A program made the position numbers and the translations under genes. A stretch of 54,391 nucleotides of DNA. Origin: Arthrobacter sp. Leaf137. GTDB lineage: Bacteria > Actinomycetota > Actinomycetes > Actinomycetales > Micrococcaceae. Shown piece after piece: positions 9,050 to 17,399 of the stretch (position 1 is the first letter of the stretch; each line of letters begins with the position of its first letter). Under the pieces are notes generated by a model. The model was given only the letters and a program-made list of their open reading frames with translations, was not told where the DNA came from and did no database searches. The stretch lies in contig NZ_LMOI01000007.1 in NCBI RefSeq assembly GCF_001423525.1, forward strand, positions 1-54,391, read 5' to 3'.

Positions 9050-9946
9050 ATGGCCGCGCCGAGGGCCGCCGGAAAGGGCGGGCAGGCCGTGCCCGGTGGG
9101 CAGGCTGCAGGCATGCCGGTGGTGTCTTCCGAGTCGGCGCTGGCCCTGAAGCGGCGTGCCCGGCGGATCAATCGGGCGCTGGCCGAAAAGTACCCCTACG
9201 CACACGCGGAACTGGACTTCACCAACCCGTTTGAGCTGCTGGTGGCCACGGTCCTTTCAGCCCAGACCACCGACGTCACGGTCAACCTGGTCACGCCGGT
9301 ACTCTTCGGACGCTACCCGGACGCCCGTGCCATGGCCGAAGCGGACCCGGCCGTGCTCGAGGAAATCCTCAAGCCCACCGGGTTCTTCAGAGCCAAGTCG
9401 CGGAACCTGCTGGCCCTTGCCACCCGTCTGGTGGACGAGTTCGACGGCGTGGTCCCCGGCCGGATCGAGGACCTGGTCACGCTGCCCGGCGTGGGGCGCA
9501 AAACTGCCAACGTGGTCCTGGGCAACGCCTTCGGCATCCCCGGCATCACGGTGGACACCCACTTCGGGCGGCTGGCGCGGCGGTTCAACTGGACGCAGTC
9601 GGACGATCCTGTGCAGGTCGAATCGGACGTGGCAGAACTGTTCGAGCCGCGCGACTGGACCATGCTCTCGCACCGGGTGGTGTTCCACGGCCGGCGCGTC
9701 TGCCACTCCCGGAAGCCCGCCTGCGGCGCCTGCCCCGTGGCCAACTGGTGCCCCAGCTACGGGCTCGGGGAACTGGATCCGGTGAAGGCGGCAAAGCTCC
9801 TCAAATATGAGCTCGCACCGGGCAACGAGGCGTTGCTGGAGCAGCTGCAGGCCGAGACGCACCGGGCCGCCGAGATCCGGATGGCGTCGCAGCGGCGGCC
9901 GCCGGAGCGCAGCGGCGGCCCCCGGAGCGCTGGGGAGGACCTGTGA
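9050..9946 (+). CDS. nth: endonuclease III (DNA glycosylase/AP lyase)
   Basis: 298-aa base-excision-repair enzyme that removes oxidised pyrimidines and cleaves AP sites. The helix-hairpin-helix [12 protein letters not shown] carries the catalytic Lys, [11 protein letters not shown] carries the catalytic Asp, and the 4Fe-4S cluster Cys pattern is C-x6-C-x2-C-x5-C ([17 protein letters not shown]). The N-terminus may be shorter: an internal Met (MPVVSSES, base 9113) is a plausible alternative start. The C-terminus runs into a 20-bp tandem repeat so that its last residues (SAGEDL) resemble the start of the next gene product. Confidence 0.96.
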   Translation: MAAPRAAGKGGQAVPGGQAAGMPVVSSESALALKRRARRINRALAEKYPYAHAELDFTNPFELLVATVLSAQTTDVTVNLVTPVLFGRYPDARAMAEADPAVLEEILKPTGFFRAKSRNLLALATRLVDEFDGVVPGRIEDLVTLPGVGRKTANVVLGNAFGIPGITVDTHFGRLARRFNWTQSDDPVQVESDVAELFEPRDWTMLSHRVVFHGRRVCHSRKPACGACPVANWCPSYGLGELDPVKAAKLLKYELAPGNEALLEQLQAETHRAAEIRMASQRRPPERSGGPRSAGEDL

Positions 9947-10004
9947 GCGCCGGGGAGGACCTGTGACCGCCGGGGAAGACCTGTGAGCGCCAGGGAGGAT
10001 CTGC
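9925..10004 (+). repeat. four 20-bp tandem repeats spanning the nth stop and Nudix start
   Basis: Units at 9925-9944, 9945-9964, 9965-9984 and 9985-10004 share the pattern GAGCGCCGGGGAGGACCTGT with one to three changes. Each junction reads GTGA, so a stop (TGA) overlaps a start (GTG). The first unit ends nth, the middle two encode seven-codon peptides (MSAGEDL, MTAGEDL) and the last starts the Nudix protein (MSAREDL). Each unit also supplies a GGGGAGGA Shine-Dalgarno-like sequence for the next start. Confidence 0.9.
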
Positions 10005-10660
10005 TGGGGCTGGCGCGGCGTGCGGCGTCCGGATCCAATACCACCCCGGACCCGCGGTGGGCCGCCCTGACCGTCGACGCGAGCCTGGCCCGCCGGGCGG
10101 CCGTGCTGATGCTGTTCGGCGCCCTTGATGACGTCCCCGCGGTCTCGGGCAAGCCGCTGGCCCCCGCCGATCTCGACGTGCTGCTCCTGGAACGGGCCCA
10201 CACGCTCGGTTCGCATCCCGGCCAGGTCGCCTTCCCGGGCGGAAGCCTGGATGCGGGTGAATCCGCCGTGGATGCGGCCCTCCGTGAAGCCGAGGAGGAA
10301 ACCGGCCTGGAATCGGGCGGTGTTGAAGTCCTGGGCACCCTGCAGCAGCTCGGGCTGGCCCACAGCAACTTCCTGGTGACCCCCGTGCTTGGCTGGTGGG
10401 CGTCGCCGTCGCCGGTGCGCGTGGTGGACTACGCGGAATCCGCCCAGGTCTTCCGGATCCCCGTCCGTGATCTGCTGGACCCGGACAACCGGGTCATGGC
10501 CACCGTCCACCGCGCCGGGCGTACGTTCGACAGCCCCGCGTTTACGGTGAACGGTGTGGTGGTGTGGGGTTTCACCGGCATTGTGCTCAGCGGCCTTTTC
10601 GACCAGCTGGGCTGGTCCGTGCCCTGGGACAGCACCCGGCTGCACCCCATCGGTGTGTAG
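9983..10660 (+). CDS. Nudix hydrolase, CoA-pyrophosphatase type
   Basis: 225-aa Nudix protein. The Nudix box reads G-x5-E-x7-REAEEETGL (starting GGSLDAGE), with the upstream PGQVAFPGG typical of CoA diphosphatases (NudL/YeaB-like). It probably hydrolyses CoA or a related nucleotide diphosphate in the cytoplasm. The GTG start at 9983 sits in the last unit of the tandem repeat and overlaps a short upstream reading frame by GTGA, so translation is likely coupled. A strong hairpin follows at 10667-10700. Confidence 0.92.
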   Translation: MSAREDLLGLARRAASGSNTTPDPRWAALTVDASLARRAAVLMLFGALDDVPAVSGKPLAPADLDVLLLERAHTLGSHPGQVAFPGGSLDAGESAVDAALREAEEETGLESGGVEVLGTLQQLGLAHSNFLVTPVLGWWASPSPVRVVDYAESAQVFRIPVRDLLDPDNRVMATVHRAGRTFDSPAFTVNGVVVWGFTGIVLSGLFDQLGWSVPWDSTRLHPIGV

Positions 10661-10666
10661 GTATTA

Positions 10667-10700
10667 GGGTGGCCGCGCGCGCCATTGAGCGCGGCCACCC
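10667..10700. terminator. bidirectional hairpin terminator
   Basis: Perfect 12-bp stem GGGTGGCCGCGC / GCGCGGCCACCC with a 10-nt loop, 6 bp after the Nudix stop and between two convergent genes. No T-tract. Confidence 0.7.
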
Positions 10701-10734
10701 GGTTGTTGGGGCCTTCTCAGGCCTTATGGATGGG

Positions 10735-10926
10735 TCAGGCCTGCTGCTGCCGCAGGTCGACCACAATTCCTGTCGCGGCGTTCTCGCGCATCGCGTTGAC
10801 GCCGTCCATCAGTTTGTTCAAGGATTTGAAGCTTGGTGAAACGGCAACGATGTTGCCCTCAGCGTCTGTTAGCCGGAGCCGGTAGGACTCGTCTCCTGCC
10901 CGGTGAATCTCAAATCTGCCCGCCAT
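10735..10926 (-). CDS. small DUF1508 (YegP-like) protein
   Basis: 63-aa protein: MAGRFEIHRAGDESYRLRLT followed by a FKSLNKLMDGVNAMRENA region. This matches one DUF1508 repeat, a beta-beta-alpha unit seen singly or in tandem in YegP-type proteins of unknown function. The ATG at 10926 follows an ideal AGGAGG box, and the upstream in-frame codons would add only a non-conserved tail. It is monocistronic, convergent with the Nudix gene. Confidence 0.85.
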   Translation of the reverse strand: MAGRFEIHRAGDESYRLRLTDAEGNIVAVSPSFKSLNKLMDGVNAMRENAATGIVVDLRQQQA

Positions 10927-10992
10927 GCCGGACCTCCTGGTGTGCTTCGTCGCATCAGCCGTCCGACCGGTCTGCATCAGTCGCCGCTACAG

Positions 10993-11021
10993 ACTGTAAT
11001 CCGCGTCACGCGGCGCGTCGA
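10993..11021 (-). promoter_or_regulatory. candidate promoter of the DUF1508 gene
   Basis: Leftward -10 TACAGT (10998-10993) and -35 TCGACG (11021-11016) separated by 17 bp, giving a leader of roughly 60 nt before the AGGAGG site. Confidence 0.35.
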
Positions 11022-11107
11022 ACTACTGCCCGGTAGGTTACTTTCTCCGTCATATGGGTAGGAACCGGGGCTTGGCTCGAACCAGCAGACCATGCTGGCC
11101 GGCGGGC

Positions 11108-12835
11108 TTACTTGGCCAGGTCGTAGGAGTCCACCACTGCGACGCTGACGGGAAACTCCACCGGGATGGGCCCGAACAGGAGTTCCTTTGCGGCACCGGC
11201 GGCGTCCTCGATCGCCCTGATGCACTCGTCCACGGCACCCGCCGGGGCGTGCACCATGACTTCGTCGTGGAGGAAGAACACCAGTTCCGGACCGGTACCG
11301 CCTGGCCCTGCGCCGGTGCCGTCCGCGCGGAGGGCGCGCAGCCGCCGTCGTAATTCTGCCAGCCAGCATGCCGCCCAGTCCGCAGCCGAGCCCTGGACCA
11401 CGAAGTTGCGGGTGAACCGGCCCCGGGACCTGGCGATCGACTCGGCACGGCGCTGCTCTTCAGCGGTGGCCGAGCGCTGGCTTTGGTACCAGCGCTCCGA
11501 CGGCGGCGGGCTGCTGCGGCCCAGCCGGGTGGTTACCGTGCCGCCGGCCTCGCCCGCCCGGGCGGCCTGTTCCACGAAGTCCACGGCCCGCGGATACGTC
11601 CGCGCCAACTGCGGCATGAGGCGGCCGGATTCGCCGGACGTGGCACCATACATGGCCCCGAGGAGGGCCACCTTGGCTTTTGCGCGGTCGCCGCCGAAAC
11701 CTTTGGCTGCGATGCCCGCGTAAAGGTCCTGGTCCCGCGCGGCTTCGGCCATCACCGAGTCCCGGGCCAGGGCCACCAGAACCCTCGGCTCCAGCTGTGA
11801 TGCGTCGGCGACGATCAGCTTGTAGCCAGGATCCGCGTGCACGGCACCACGGATCTGCCGGGGGATCTGGAGTGCGCCGCCGCCCCGTGACGCCCAGCGG
11901 CCGGACACAACGCCGCCCACCACGTACTCTGGCCGGAACCTCCCGCCCGCTACCCAGGCATCGAGCCAGGACCAGCCGTTCGCCGTGTGCAGCCGCGACA
12001 GTTTCTTGTACTCCAGCAGCGGGCCGATGACCGGGTGCGGAGAGTCCTTCAGCTCCCATTTGCTGGTGCTCTTCACTTCGATGCCGTTGCGGTGCAGGGC
12101 GCGGATGAGTTCCTGCGGGGAGTCCGGGTTCAGCGTGGGGGAGCCGAGCAGTTGCCGCAGTTCGGCGGCCAGCGCCTCCAGCCGTGCCGGCCGCTGCCCG
12201 GCGGGCGGACGCGGGCCAAGGTAACCTGCCAGGATTTCCTCGTGCAGGTCCTCCCGCCACGGCACACCGGCGTACTGCATCTCGGCGGCGATCATCGCGC
12301 CCGCTGATTCGGCCGCCAGCAGCAGCTGCAGGCGGCCGCGCATGCTGCCGTCGGTGCCGGCCCCGGCCAGGGCCGCCTGCTGTGCCGCGTATTCTGTCCG
12401 CAGCTCTTCCGGGGTATGGCGCAGGGGCGGGCCGCTTCCCGGGTCTTCGAACAGGGCGCCCTGGTCCGCCGGGGGAGCCGGCGGAAGAAGCGACTTTGGC
12501 GGCAGGACCGGATCGTCCACCGGGGTCCTGTCCGACGTGCGGGCGTACTCGGTGTGGGCAGTGAACTGTGAAAAAGCCAGGATGTTGCCGCACAGCGTGA
12601 GGTCGTAGCAGCGCTCGAGTTCCACGCCGGCCCGCAGCAGCGCCGGGTACCAGTCCTGGGTTCGGTGCCAGATCCAACGCGGCGGCGTGGGGCGGCTTTC
12701 CAGCTGGCGGACGACGGCGGGAAGGTCGCCGGTGCTGACGACGCGGACTCCCGGATTGGCCGGCTCGGGTTCGCCTGCCTGGGTGAGTTCCTGCAGCGCG
12801 GCCCCGGAAGGGTGGGCGGCGAGCAGGACATACAT
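11108..12835 (-). CDS. bifunctional 3'-5' exonuclease/DNA polymerase (family A, Pol I-like)
   Basis: 575 aa, a PolA C-terminal polymerase with a divergent N-terminal exonuclease-like domain and no 5'-3' exonuclease. Polymerase motifs are present: motif A VADASQLEPRVLVALA, the O-helix region AKAKVALLGAMYGATSGESG and motif C FFLHDEVMVH. In motif A the usual DYSQIELR is DASQLEPR, as in the actinobacterial 'bifunctional 3'-5' exonuclease/DNA polymerase' group. It probably acts in repair, but the replicative Pol I should be elsewhere. The ATG at 12835 was chosen because a -10-like CACAAT ends 6 nt upstream (leaderless); a GTG at 12850 is possible. Confidence 0.9.
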   Translation of the reverse strand: MYVLLAAHPSGAALQELTQAGEPEPANPGVRVVSTGDLPAVVRQLESRPTPPRWIWHRTQDWYPALLRAGVELERCYDLTLCGNILAFSQFTAHTEYARTSDRTPVDDPVLPPKSLLPPAPPADQGALFEDPGSGPPLRHTPEELRTEYAAQQAALAGAGTDGSMRGRLQLLLAAESAGAMIAAEMQYAGVPWREDLHEEILAGYLGPRPPAGQRPARLEALAAELRQLLGSPTLNPDSPQELIRALHRNGIEVKSTSKWELKDSPHPVIGPLLEYKKLSRLHTANGWSWLDAWVAGGRFRPEYVVGGVVSGRWASRGGGALQIPRQIRGAVHADPGYKLIVADASQLEPRVLVALARDSVMAEAARDQDLYAGIAAKGFGGDRAKAKVALLGAMYGATSGESGRLMPQLARTYPRAVDFVEQAARAGEAGGTVTTRLGRSSPPPSERWYQSQRSATAEEQRRAESIARSRGRFTRNFVVQGSAADWAACWLAELRRRLRALRADGTGAGPGGTGPELVFFLHDEVMVHAPAGAVDECIRAIEDAAGAAKELLFGPIPVEFPVSVAVVDSYDLAK

Positions 12836-12904
12836 GCTCCAATTGTGCACGCTTGGCGGGACGCTTCCGTACGGCGGTGCACCTCACCCATTCCCACATC
12901 AGCC

Positions 12905-12934
12905 TTATCCACATAGCCGCCGGCGGGCCTTACC
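12905..12934 (+). promoter_or_regulatory. tad promoter-like motif, copy A (upstream of tadZ)
   Basis: TTATCCAC (12905-12912), 15 nt, then CCTTACC (12928-12934), followed by TGCCGCCGCCC. The same two blocks at identical spacing occur upstream of the Flp-like pilin (16955-16984). Read as hexamers this is TTATCC-N17-CCTTAC, the spacing of a -35/-10 promoter. It lies 30 bp before the TadZ start codon. Confidence 0.5.
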
Positions 12935-12964
12935 TGCCGCCGCCCCGGCGTGGAGAGTGGCTCC

Positions 12965-14164
12965 ATGAGCAGGCACCAGATACTTCCTCCACCGTCGGGG
13001 CATGGCACTGTCGGGTCCGGCGGCGATGCCCCGGGCTCCCCGGCGGCACCCTCGTCGCGTGCACCCGCCGGACCAGCGGACGGGTCCACTGACGCGTGGC
13101 TGCCTGACGCATCCGGCGAAGTGCTCTTGGTGACGGCCTCGGCTTTCCTCCGCTCGGAGGTGGAACGGATTGTTGCTGCCGCCGGCGGACGCCTGCGGGT
13201 GGCCGCCGATGCCGCAGAGGGCGGCCGTCACTGGGACGGGGCGGCAGCGGTGCTGGTGGGCAGTGACATCCGGGAGTTGCCGCCCCGGCGGCGGGCACCT
13301 GCCGTCCTCGTCGGGCTGGACGGCGAGGGGGACAGCCTGTGGCATCTGGCCGCCGCGCTTGGAGCCGAACGCGTCGCCGTGCTGCCGGATGCTGCTGCCT
13401 GGCTGGCGGACCACTTGAGCCGGTCTAGGTCGCCGGGGCCCGGTGGCTTGGTTCTCGGCGTGACCGGCGGCTGTGGCGGTGCGGGCGCCACCACGGCGGC
13501 CATCTGGATTGCGCAGGCAGCGGCGGGCATGGGGGCGCGCGTACTGCTGGTGGACGGCGATCCCTGGGGCGGCGGGCTGGAACTGGCCATCGCCGCCGAG
13601 GACTACCCGGGGTTGCGCTGGCCGGACCTGTCCGACGCCCGGGGCAGCATCGACCCCCTCCAACTGGCCGACTCCCTGCCCGTGTCCGGCGGTTTCTCGT
13701 TCCTGTCCTGGCCTGCCAGCCGCGAACAGCCGGACCAGGTGGCAGCGCCCACTGCCGCCGGTGTCCTGGACGCTGCCCGGCGGGGTTACGAGCTGGTGGT
13801 GGTGGATATTGGCCGCCGTGCCGAGCCACTGAAGACGTTCGCCTGGGACTGCGACCGCGTCTTTATGGTGGTGCCGGCCCAGCTCAAGGCAGCCGTTGCC
13901 GCGGTGCGGTTGCTGCAGGAATTTCCGCCCGTGGAAGCGTCGGTGCTGGTGCGGGGCAAACCGGGGGCGGCCATTGACGGCCCGCTCCTCGCCGACGCCA
14001 TCGGGCTTCCCGTCCTGGGCCGTGTGCCCGAACTGCGCGGCATGGCGGCCGCCGTGGAATCCGGCAGGCTCCTGGATCTTGGCAGGCGGCGCAGCGTGCG
14101 GCGCTTCGCCGGCACGGTGCTCGATTCCCTCGGTGACGGGCTGCCTATAGGAGAACCGGTATGA
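12965..14164 (+). CDS. tadZ: TadZ/CpaE-like pilus-localisation ATPase-fold protein
   Basis: 399-aa 'helicase/secretion neighbourhood CpaE-like' protein (Ssd-like in mycobacteria). The N-terminal receiver-like domain (about 45-150) is followed by a ParA/MinD-like domain with the deviant P-loop GVTGGCGGAGATT (about 165-177) and VLLVDGDPWGGGLEL. The P-loop lacks both Lys residues of a normal MinD Walker A, so ATP hydrolysis is doubtful, as known for several TadZ proteins. It probably positions the Tad machine at the membrane or pole. Start ATG 12965 with GGAGAG 7 nt upstream; a GTG at 12950 is an alternative. Its stop overlaps the tadA start (ATGA). Confidence 0.92.
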   Translation: MSRHQILPPPSGHGTVGSGGDAPGSPAAPSSRAPAGPADGSTDAWLPDASGEVLLVTASAFLRSEVERIVAAAGGRLRVAADAAEGGRHWDGAAAVLVGSDIRELPPRRRAPAVLVGLDGEGDSLWHLAAALGAERVAVLPDAAAWLADHLSRSRSPGPGGLVLGVTGGCGGAGATTAAIWIAQAAAGMGARVLLVDGDPWGGGLELAIAAEDYPGLRWPDLSDARGSIDPLQLADSLPVSGGFSFLSWPASREQPDQVAAPTAAGVLDAARRGYELVVVDIGRRAEPLKTFAWDCDRVFMVVPAQLKAAVAAVRLLQEFPPVEASVLVRGKPGAAIDGPLLADAIGLPVLGRVPELRGMAAAVESGRLLDLGRRRSVRRFAGTVLDSLGDGLPIGEPV

Positions 14165-15459
14165 CGCCGGGCGAGGGGGACGCATCCGGGGCTGTTGCGG
14201 CACCTCCTGATGTTTCCCCGCTTCCGCCAGGGTCCCGGCGAAGTGCCCGGATCCTGGAAGGGCAGCGGCGCGGACCCCACCCGGGCGGGACACCGGCCAG
14301 GGGCCGCCCCGTGGACGCGGGCCTCCTGGAATCGGTGCGCGAATCGATGATGGCCGAGGCCGGGGCCGTGACTCCGTCCCGGGTGGCCGCGGCGGTCCAG
14401 GCCACCGGAAAGCTGCTGGGAACTGCGGGCGCGCTGGCCGCCGTGGAACGGATCAGCGCGGAACTGAACGGATTGGGTCCCCTGCAGGAGCTCACCCGGG
14501 ACCCCGCCGTGACGGACATCTTCGCCAATGCTCCCGACTCTGTATGGGTTGACCGGGGGCGCGGCATCGAACGTGTGGCGGTGGCGTTCGAGGGTGAATC
14601 CCAGCTGCGCGCGCTCGCCTGCAGGCTGGTGGCGGCGGGCGGGCGGCGGCTGGACGACGGGTCGCCCTGTGTTGATGTCCGCCTTCCCGGCGGCTACCGT
14701 GTCCACGCTGTCTTGCCGCCAGTCTCCACGGCGGGGACCCTGTTGAGTATCCGCATCAGGCGCGAGCACGTTTTCGGCATGGACGAACTGCAGGCAGGAG
14801 GCATGTTCAGCCGGCCGGTCCGGGACGTACTGGAGAAGGTAGTGGAGCAGAGGCTGAGCTTCCTGGTCAGCGGCGCCACCGGCTCCGGAAAGACCACCCT
14901 GCTGTCAACGCTGCTGGGGTTGTGTGCGGCGGGGGAGCGGCTCGTCCTCATCGAGGACGCCTCGGAACTGAACCCCGTCCACCCGCACATCGTTTCCCTG
15001 GAGTCCAGGCACGGGAACCTGGAAGGCGGCGGCGAGGTGGACCTGGGCGAACTGGTACGGCAAGCCCTGCGCATGCGCCCCGACAGGCTGGTGGTGGGTG
15101 AGTGCCGCGGCGCCGAGGTCCGTGAGCTCCTTACCGCCATGAATACAGGCCACAGCGGCGGAGGCGGCACCATCCACGCCAACACGGCAGCCTCGGTTCC
15201 CGCCAGGCTCACAGCGCTGGGGGCGCTGGCCGGGATGAGCCCGGACGGTGTGCGGTTGCAGGCAGCCAGCGCGTTGGATGTAGCCATCCACGTCGAACGG
15301 ACCCCCCGGGGACGCGAAGTCACGTGCATCGGTGTTTTCGTCGATTCTCCGGAGGGGCTAACGGTGGTGCCGGCCCTGGAAACTGCTGCAGGTGTCGCGG
15401 GCTCCGCGTGGCCGGCGCTGGCAGCACGGCTGGGCATGGACCCGGAGGAAAACCGGTGA
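14161..15459 (+). CDS. tadA: TadA/CpaF-family secretion ATPase
   Basis: 432-aa hexameric ATPase that powers Tad pilus assembly or secretion. An Arg/Pro-rich N-terminus is followed by the VirB11/CpaF core: NGLGPLQELTRDPAVTDIF, Walker A GATGSGKTTL (Lys about 244), Walker B/Asp box LVLIEDASELNP and the MRPDRLVVGECRG motif, then a His-box GGGGTIHANTA. It overlaps tadZ by ATGA and tadB by GTGA, so the four proximal genes are translationally coupled. It is cytoplasmic, docking to TadB/TadC. Confidence 0.96.
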   Translation: MTPGEGDASGAVAAPPDVSPLPPGSRRSARILEGQRRGPHPGGTPARGRPVDAGLLESVRESMMAEAGAVTPSRVAAAVQATGKLLGTAGALAAVERISAELNGLGPLQELTRDPAVTDIFANAPDSVWVDRGRGIERVAVAFEGESQLRALACRLVAAGGRRLDDGSPCVDVRLPGGYRVHAVLPPVSTAGTLLSIRIRREHVFGMDELQAGGMFSRPVRDVLEKVVEQRLSFLVSGATGSGKTTLLSTLLGLCAAGERLVLIEDASELNPVHPHIVSLESRHGNLEGGGEVDLGELVRQALRMRPDRLVVGECRGAEVRELLTAMNTGHSGGGGTIHANTAASVPARLTALGALAGMSPDGVRLQAASALDVAIHVERTPRGREVTCIGVFVDSPEGLTVVPALETAAGVAGSAWPALAARLGMDPEENR

Positions 15460-16271
15460 TTGTGCTGCTGGCGCTTGCCCTGTCCCTGGCGGTGCTGCTG
15501 CTGCTCAAGCCGCCAAGGGGTGCTGCCGCACGGCTGCGCCGTGCCGCCGGCCAACCGCCCGCCCGGACATCCGATCTGTTGGGCGGATCTGCCCGCAGGC
15601 GATTTACCCCCAAGGGAAAAAGGGGATCGGGAAAGAACGCAACGGTGGGGGCGCCCCTGACACTCCTGGTGCAGCAACTGGCTGCGCTGCTCAAAGGCGG
15701 CCGGACACCCGCCAGGCTGTGGGATGAACTCTGGACCGTTTATGGAACGGACGGCCCGCAACCATCCGTGGGGGATGCCGTCGCCGGTCCGGCCAGGGGA
15801 GGGTTATCGGAAGGTTCCCTTGCCCTCCTGGCCGCAGCACGAGGTGCCGCGGCGCGTGGCACACCGGTGTCGGCGGCCATCAGGCGGGCGCTGCCGGAGG
15901 TGCTTCCCGGCGGGTGCCGGGAAGCGCGGATCTGGTCCGAGCTGGCAGCCTGCTTCGATATCGCCGAAGCCAGCGGATGCCCCCTCGCTGATGTGCTCAC
16001 CCGCTTTGCGGCCCAGCTCGAGGTGGAGTCCGACGCAGATGCGGCGCGCCAGACAGCCCTGGCCGGTCCCAAAGCCACTGTCACGCTGCTGACCTGGCTG
16101 CCCTTGATGGGCCTTGGGCTCGGGATGGCACTGGGCGTTGACCCGCTTGCCATGCTGTTGGGTACGCCCCTGGGCTTGGCTGCGTTGCTGGGCGGCGCAG
16201 TCCTGACCGTTGCAGGCAGGTTCTGGTCTTCGCGCCTGGTGGCAACTGCCGCAGGAACCGGGAAGCTGTGA
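15456..16271 (+). CDS. tadB: TadB-like type II secretion F-domain membrane protein
   Basis: 271 aa. The GTG at 15456 overlaps the tadA stop (GTGA) and starts an N-terminal membrane span VIVLLALALSLAVLLLLKPP. A basic linker, a cytoplasmic T2SSF-like segment (LLVQQLAALLKGGRTPARLW) and two C-terminal spans (LLTWLPLMGLGLGMALGV, AALLGGAVLTVAGRF) follow. This is the TadB/TadC type inner-membrane platform. Identity is from its position after tadA and the T2SSF pattern rather than strong motifs. Confidence 0.88.
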   Translation: MIVLLALALSLAVLLLLKPPRGAAARLRRAAGQPPARTSDLLGGSARRRFTPKGKRGSGKNATVGAPLTLLVQQLAALLKGGRTPARLWDELWTVYGTDGPQPSVGDAVAGPARGGLSEGSLALLAAARGAAARGTPVSAAIRRALPEVLPGGCREARIWSELAACFDIAEASGCPLADVLTRFAAQLEVESDADAARQTALAGPKATVTLLTWLPLMGLGLGMALGVDPLAMLLGTPLGLAALLGGAVLTVAGRFWSSRLVATAAGTGKL

Positions 16272-16876
16272 CGGGCCCCGGCATCGCCGCACTGTGGCTG
16301 TTCGCCGTCCTTGCCGCCGCAACGTTCCTGGCCTGCGCCGGACGCGGCAAGGCCCGGACACGACTCCGCATTTTCGGATCGCATGGTCCGGGCCCGGTCC
16401 ACCCGTCCACGGTCCCGGAGCCCCGTAACCGGGCCGGACCCGGTCTTGCAGACACCGCCATGATGCTCGAACTCGTGGCGGCCATGCTTGACGCCGGCTC
16501 CAGCATCGGCCGCGCCCTGGAACTGGTCTCCGTGTCCGCCTCGGCGAAGTACAGCGAATCACTGCGGCCGGTGGTCTCAGCCCTGGCCATCGGTGCCGAC
16601 TGGGAAACGGCCTGGCGCAGCTCCGCCGTCCGGCAGCCCGACATCCTGGAGTTGCGGGATGCACTGGGCTTCGCTGCGCTGACCGGCGCGCCGTCGTCGG
16701 CCATCCTCTATGCCCAGGCGGCCAGGCTCCGCCGGGAACGGTTCCGGGCCGCCGAAAAGCGTGCCGCGTCGCTGGGCGTCAAGCTCGTCATTCCGCTGGG
16801 ACTGTGTTCGCTCCCTGCCTTCATCTGCCTCGGCGTCGTTCCGGTACTGCTGGCCCTGGTGCCCTCGGGCTCCTGA
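16268..16876 (+). CDS. tadC: TadC-like type II secretion F-domain membrane protein
   Basis: 202 aa, starting at GTG 16268 which overlaps the tadB stop. An N-terminal span (ALWLFAVLAAATFLACAG), a T2SSF core (LELVAAMLDAGSSIGRALELVS) and a C-terminal hydrophobic segment (VKLVIPLGLCSLPAFICLGVVPVLLALV) are visible. It is shorter than classical TadC (about 300 aa), as is common in the reduced actinobacterial tad loci. It is thought to form the inner-membrane platform with TadB. Confidence 0.88.
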   Translation: MTGPGIAALWLFAVLAAATFLACAGRGKARTRLRIFGSHGPGPVHPSTVPEPRNRAGPGLADTAMMLELVAAMLDAGSSIGRALELVSVSASAKYSESLRPVVSALAIGADWETAWRSSAVRQPDILELRDALGFAALTGAPSSAILYAQAARLRRERFRAAEKRAASLGVKLVIPLGLCSLPAFICLGVVPVLLALVPSGS

Positions 16877-16954
16877 CCGCAGCAGCGGGGTTCGGCCGCC
16901 CTCCGGGGGCCGGAGCACGCCGTCCAGTCCTCCACAGCGGCGGGCAGCCGCTGC

Positions 16955-16984
16955 TTATCCACTTACCGAAACAGGGACCTTACC
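16955..16984 (+). promoter_or_regulatory. tad promoter-like motif, copy B (upstream of the pilin gene)
   Basis: TTATCCAC (16955-16962), 15 nt, then CCTTACC (16978-16984), followed by GGCCGCCGCCC. It matches copy A at 12905-12934 in both blocks, spacing and the GC-rich tail. It lies 70 bp before the pilin start codon in the 178-bp gap after tadC, where a separate promoter would be expected. Confidence 0.5.
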
Positions 16985-17054
16985 GGCCGCCGCCCGCGCC
17001 GGAAGAGTCATCACCAGCCGGAAGAACCTCCGGCGCTACGGAAGGAAGAACCAC

Positions 17055-17399
17055 ATGTCCATGAACCACCACCATCACTCCTTTACCGGCACGTCCGCGC
17101 TCGCCGCCCGGCCCGCTCCCACAGGCCGCAGCGCCGGTGGTCCACAGTCCATCGGCCGCGCACGGGACAGCACCCTGCCGGCCAACGTCGTGGAGCTGCG
17201 GCCCGGCGCCGGTACATCCCGCCGCCGGCGGCGTTCGGTCCGGCTGATGGGGTCGGAAGCCGGAATGGCCACCGCCGAGTACGCCATCGCCACGCTCGCC
17301 GCGGTCGGATTCGCGGGTCTGCTGGTGTTCATCCTCCGCAGTGATGAAGTCCGGGGTTTCCTGCTGAACCTCATCCGTACGGCGCTGGCGCTGCCGTGA
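17055..17399 (+). CDS. Flp-like pilin precursor (DUF4244)
   Basis: 114 aa. A long hydrophilic leader with a His run (MSMNHHHHSF) and an Arg cluster (SRRRRRSVR) ends at a prepilin-like junction G70-M71, then MATAEYAIATLAAVGFAGLL with Glu at mature position 5, the hallmark of type IV/Flp pilins. The mature part would be about 44 residues, mostly one membrane helix. ATG 17055 follows GGAAGGAAGAA. It begins the second tad transcription unit. No prepilin peptidase gene is present in the window, so one must act from elsewhere. Pilin function is inferred. Confidence 0.85.
   Translation: MSMNHHHHSFTGTSALAARPAPTGRSAGGPQSIGRARDSTLPANVVELRPGAGTSRRRRRSVRLMGSEAGMATAEYAIATLAAVGFAGLLVFILRSDEVRGFLLNLIRTALALP

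Noticed and set aside
9943..9986. Seven-codon minicistrons between nth and the Nudix gene as real genes
   Set aside because: Too short to call as genes; reported as a repeat and a translation-coupling oddity instead.
11060..11110. Leftward GGTTCGAGCC resembling a tRNA T-loop
   Set aside because: The flanking bases do not form a T-stem or acceptor stem, and no anticodon arm is found.
12905..12913. TTATCCACA, a perfect DnaA-box sequence
   Set aside because: Single box with no cluster, AT-rich unwinding region or dnaA/dnaN genes; better explained as part of the paired tad motif.
16935..16953. CAGCGGC/GCCGCTG hairpin between tadC and the pilin gene
   Set aside because: A 7-bp GC stem is common by chance at this GC content and has no T-tract; not listed as a terminator.
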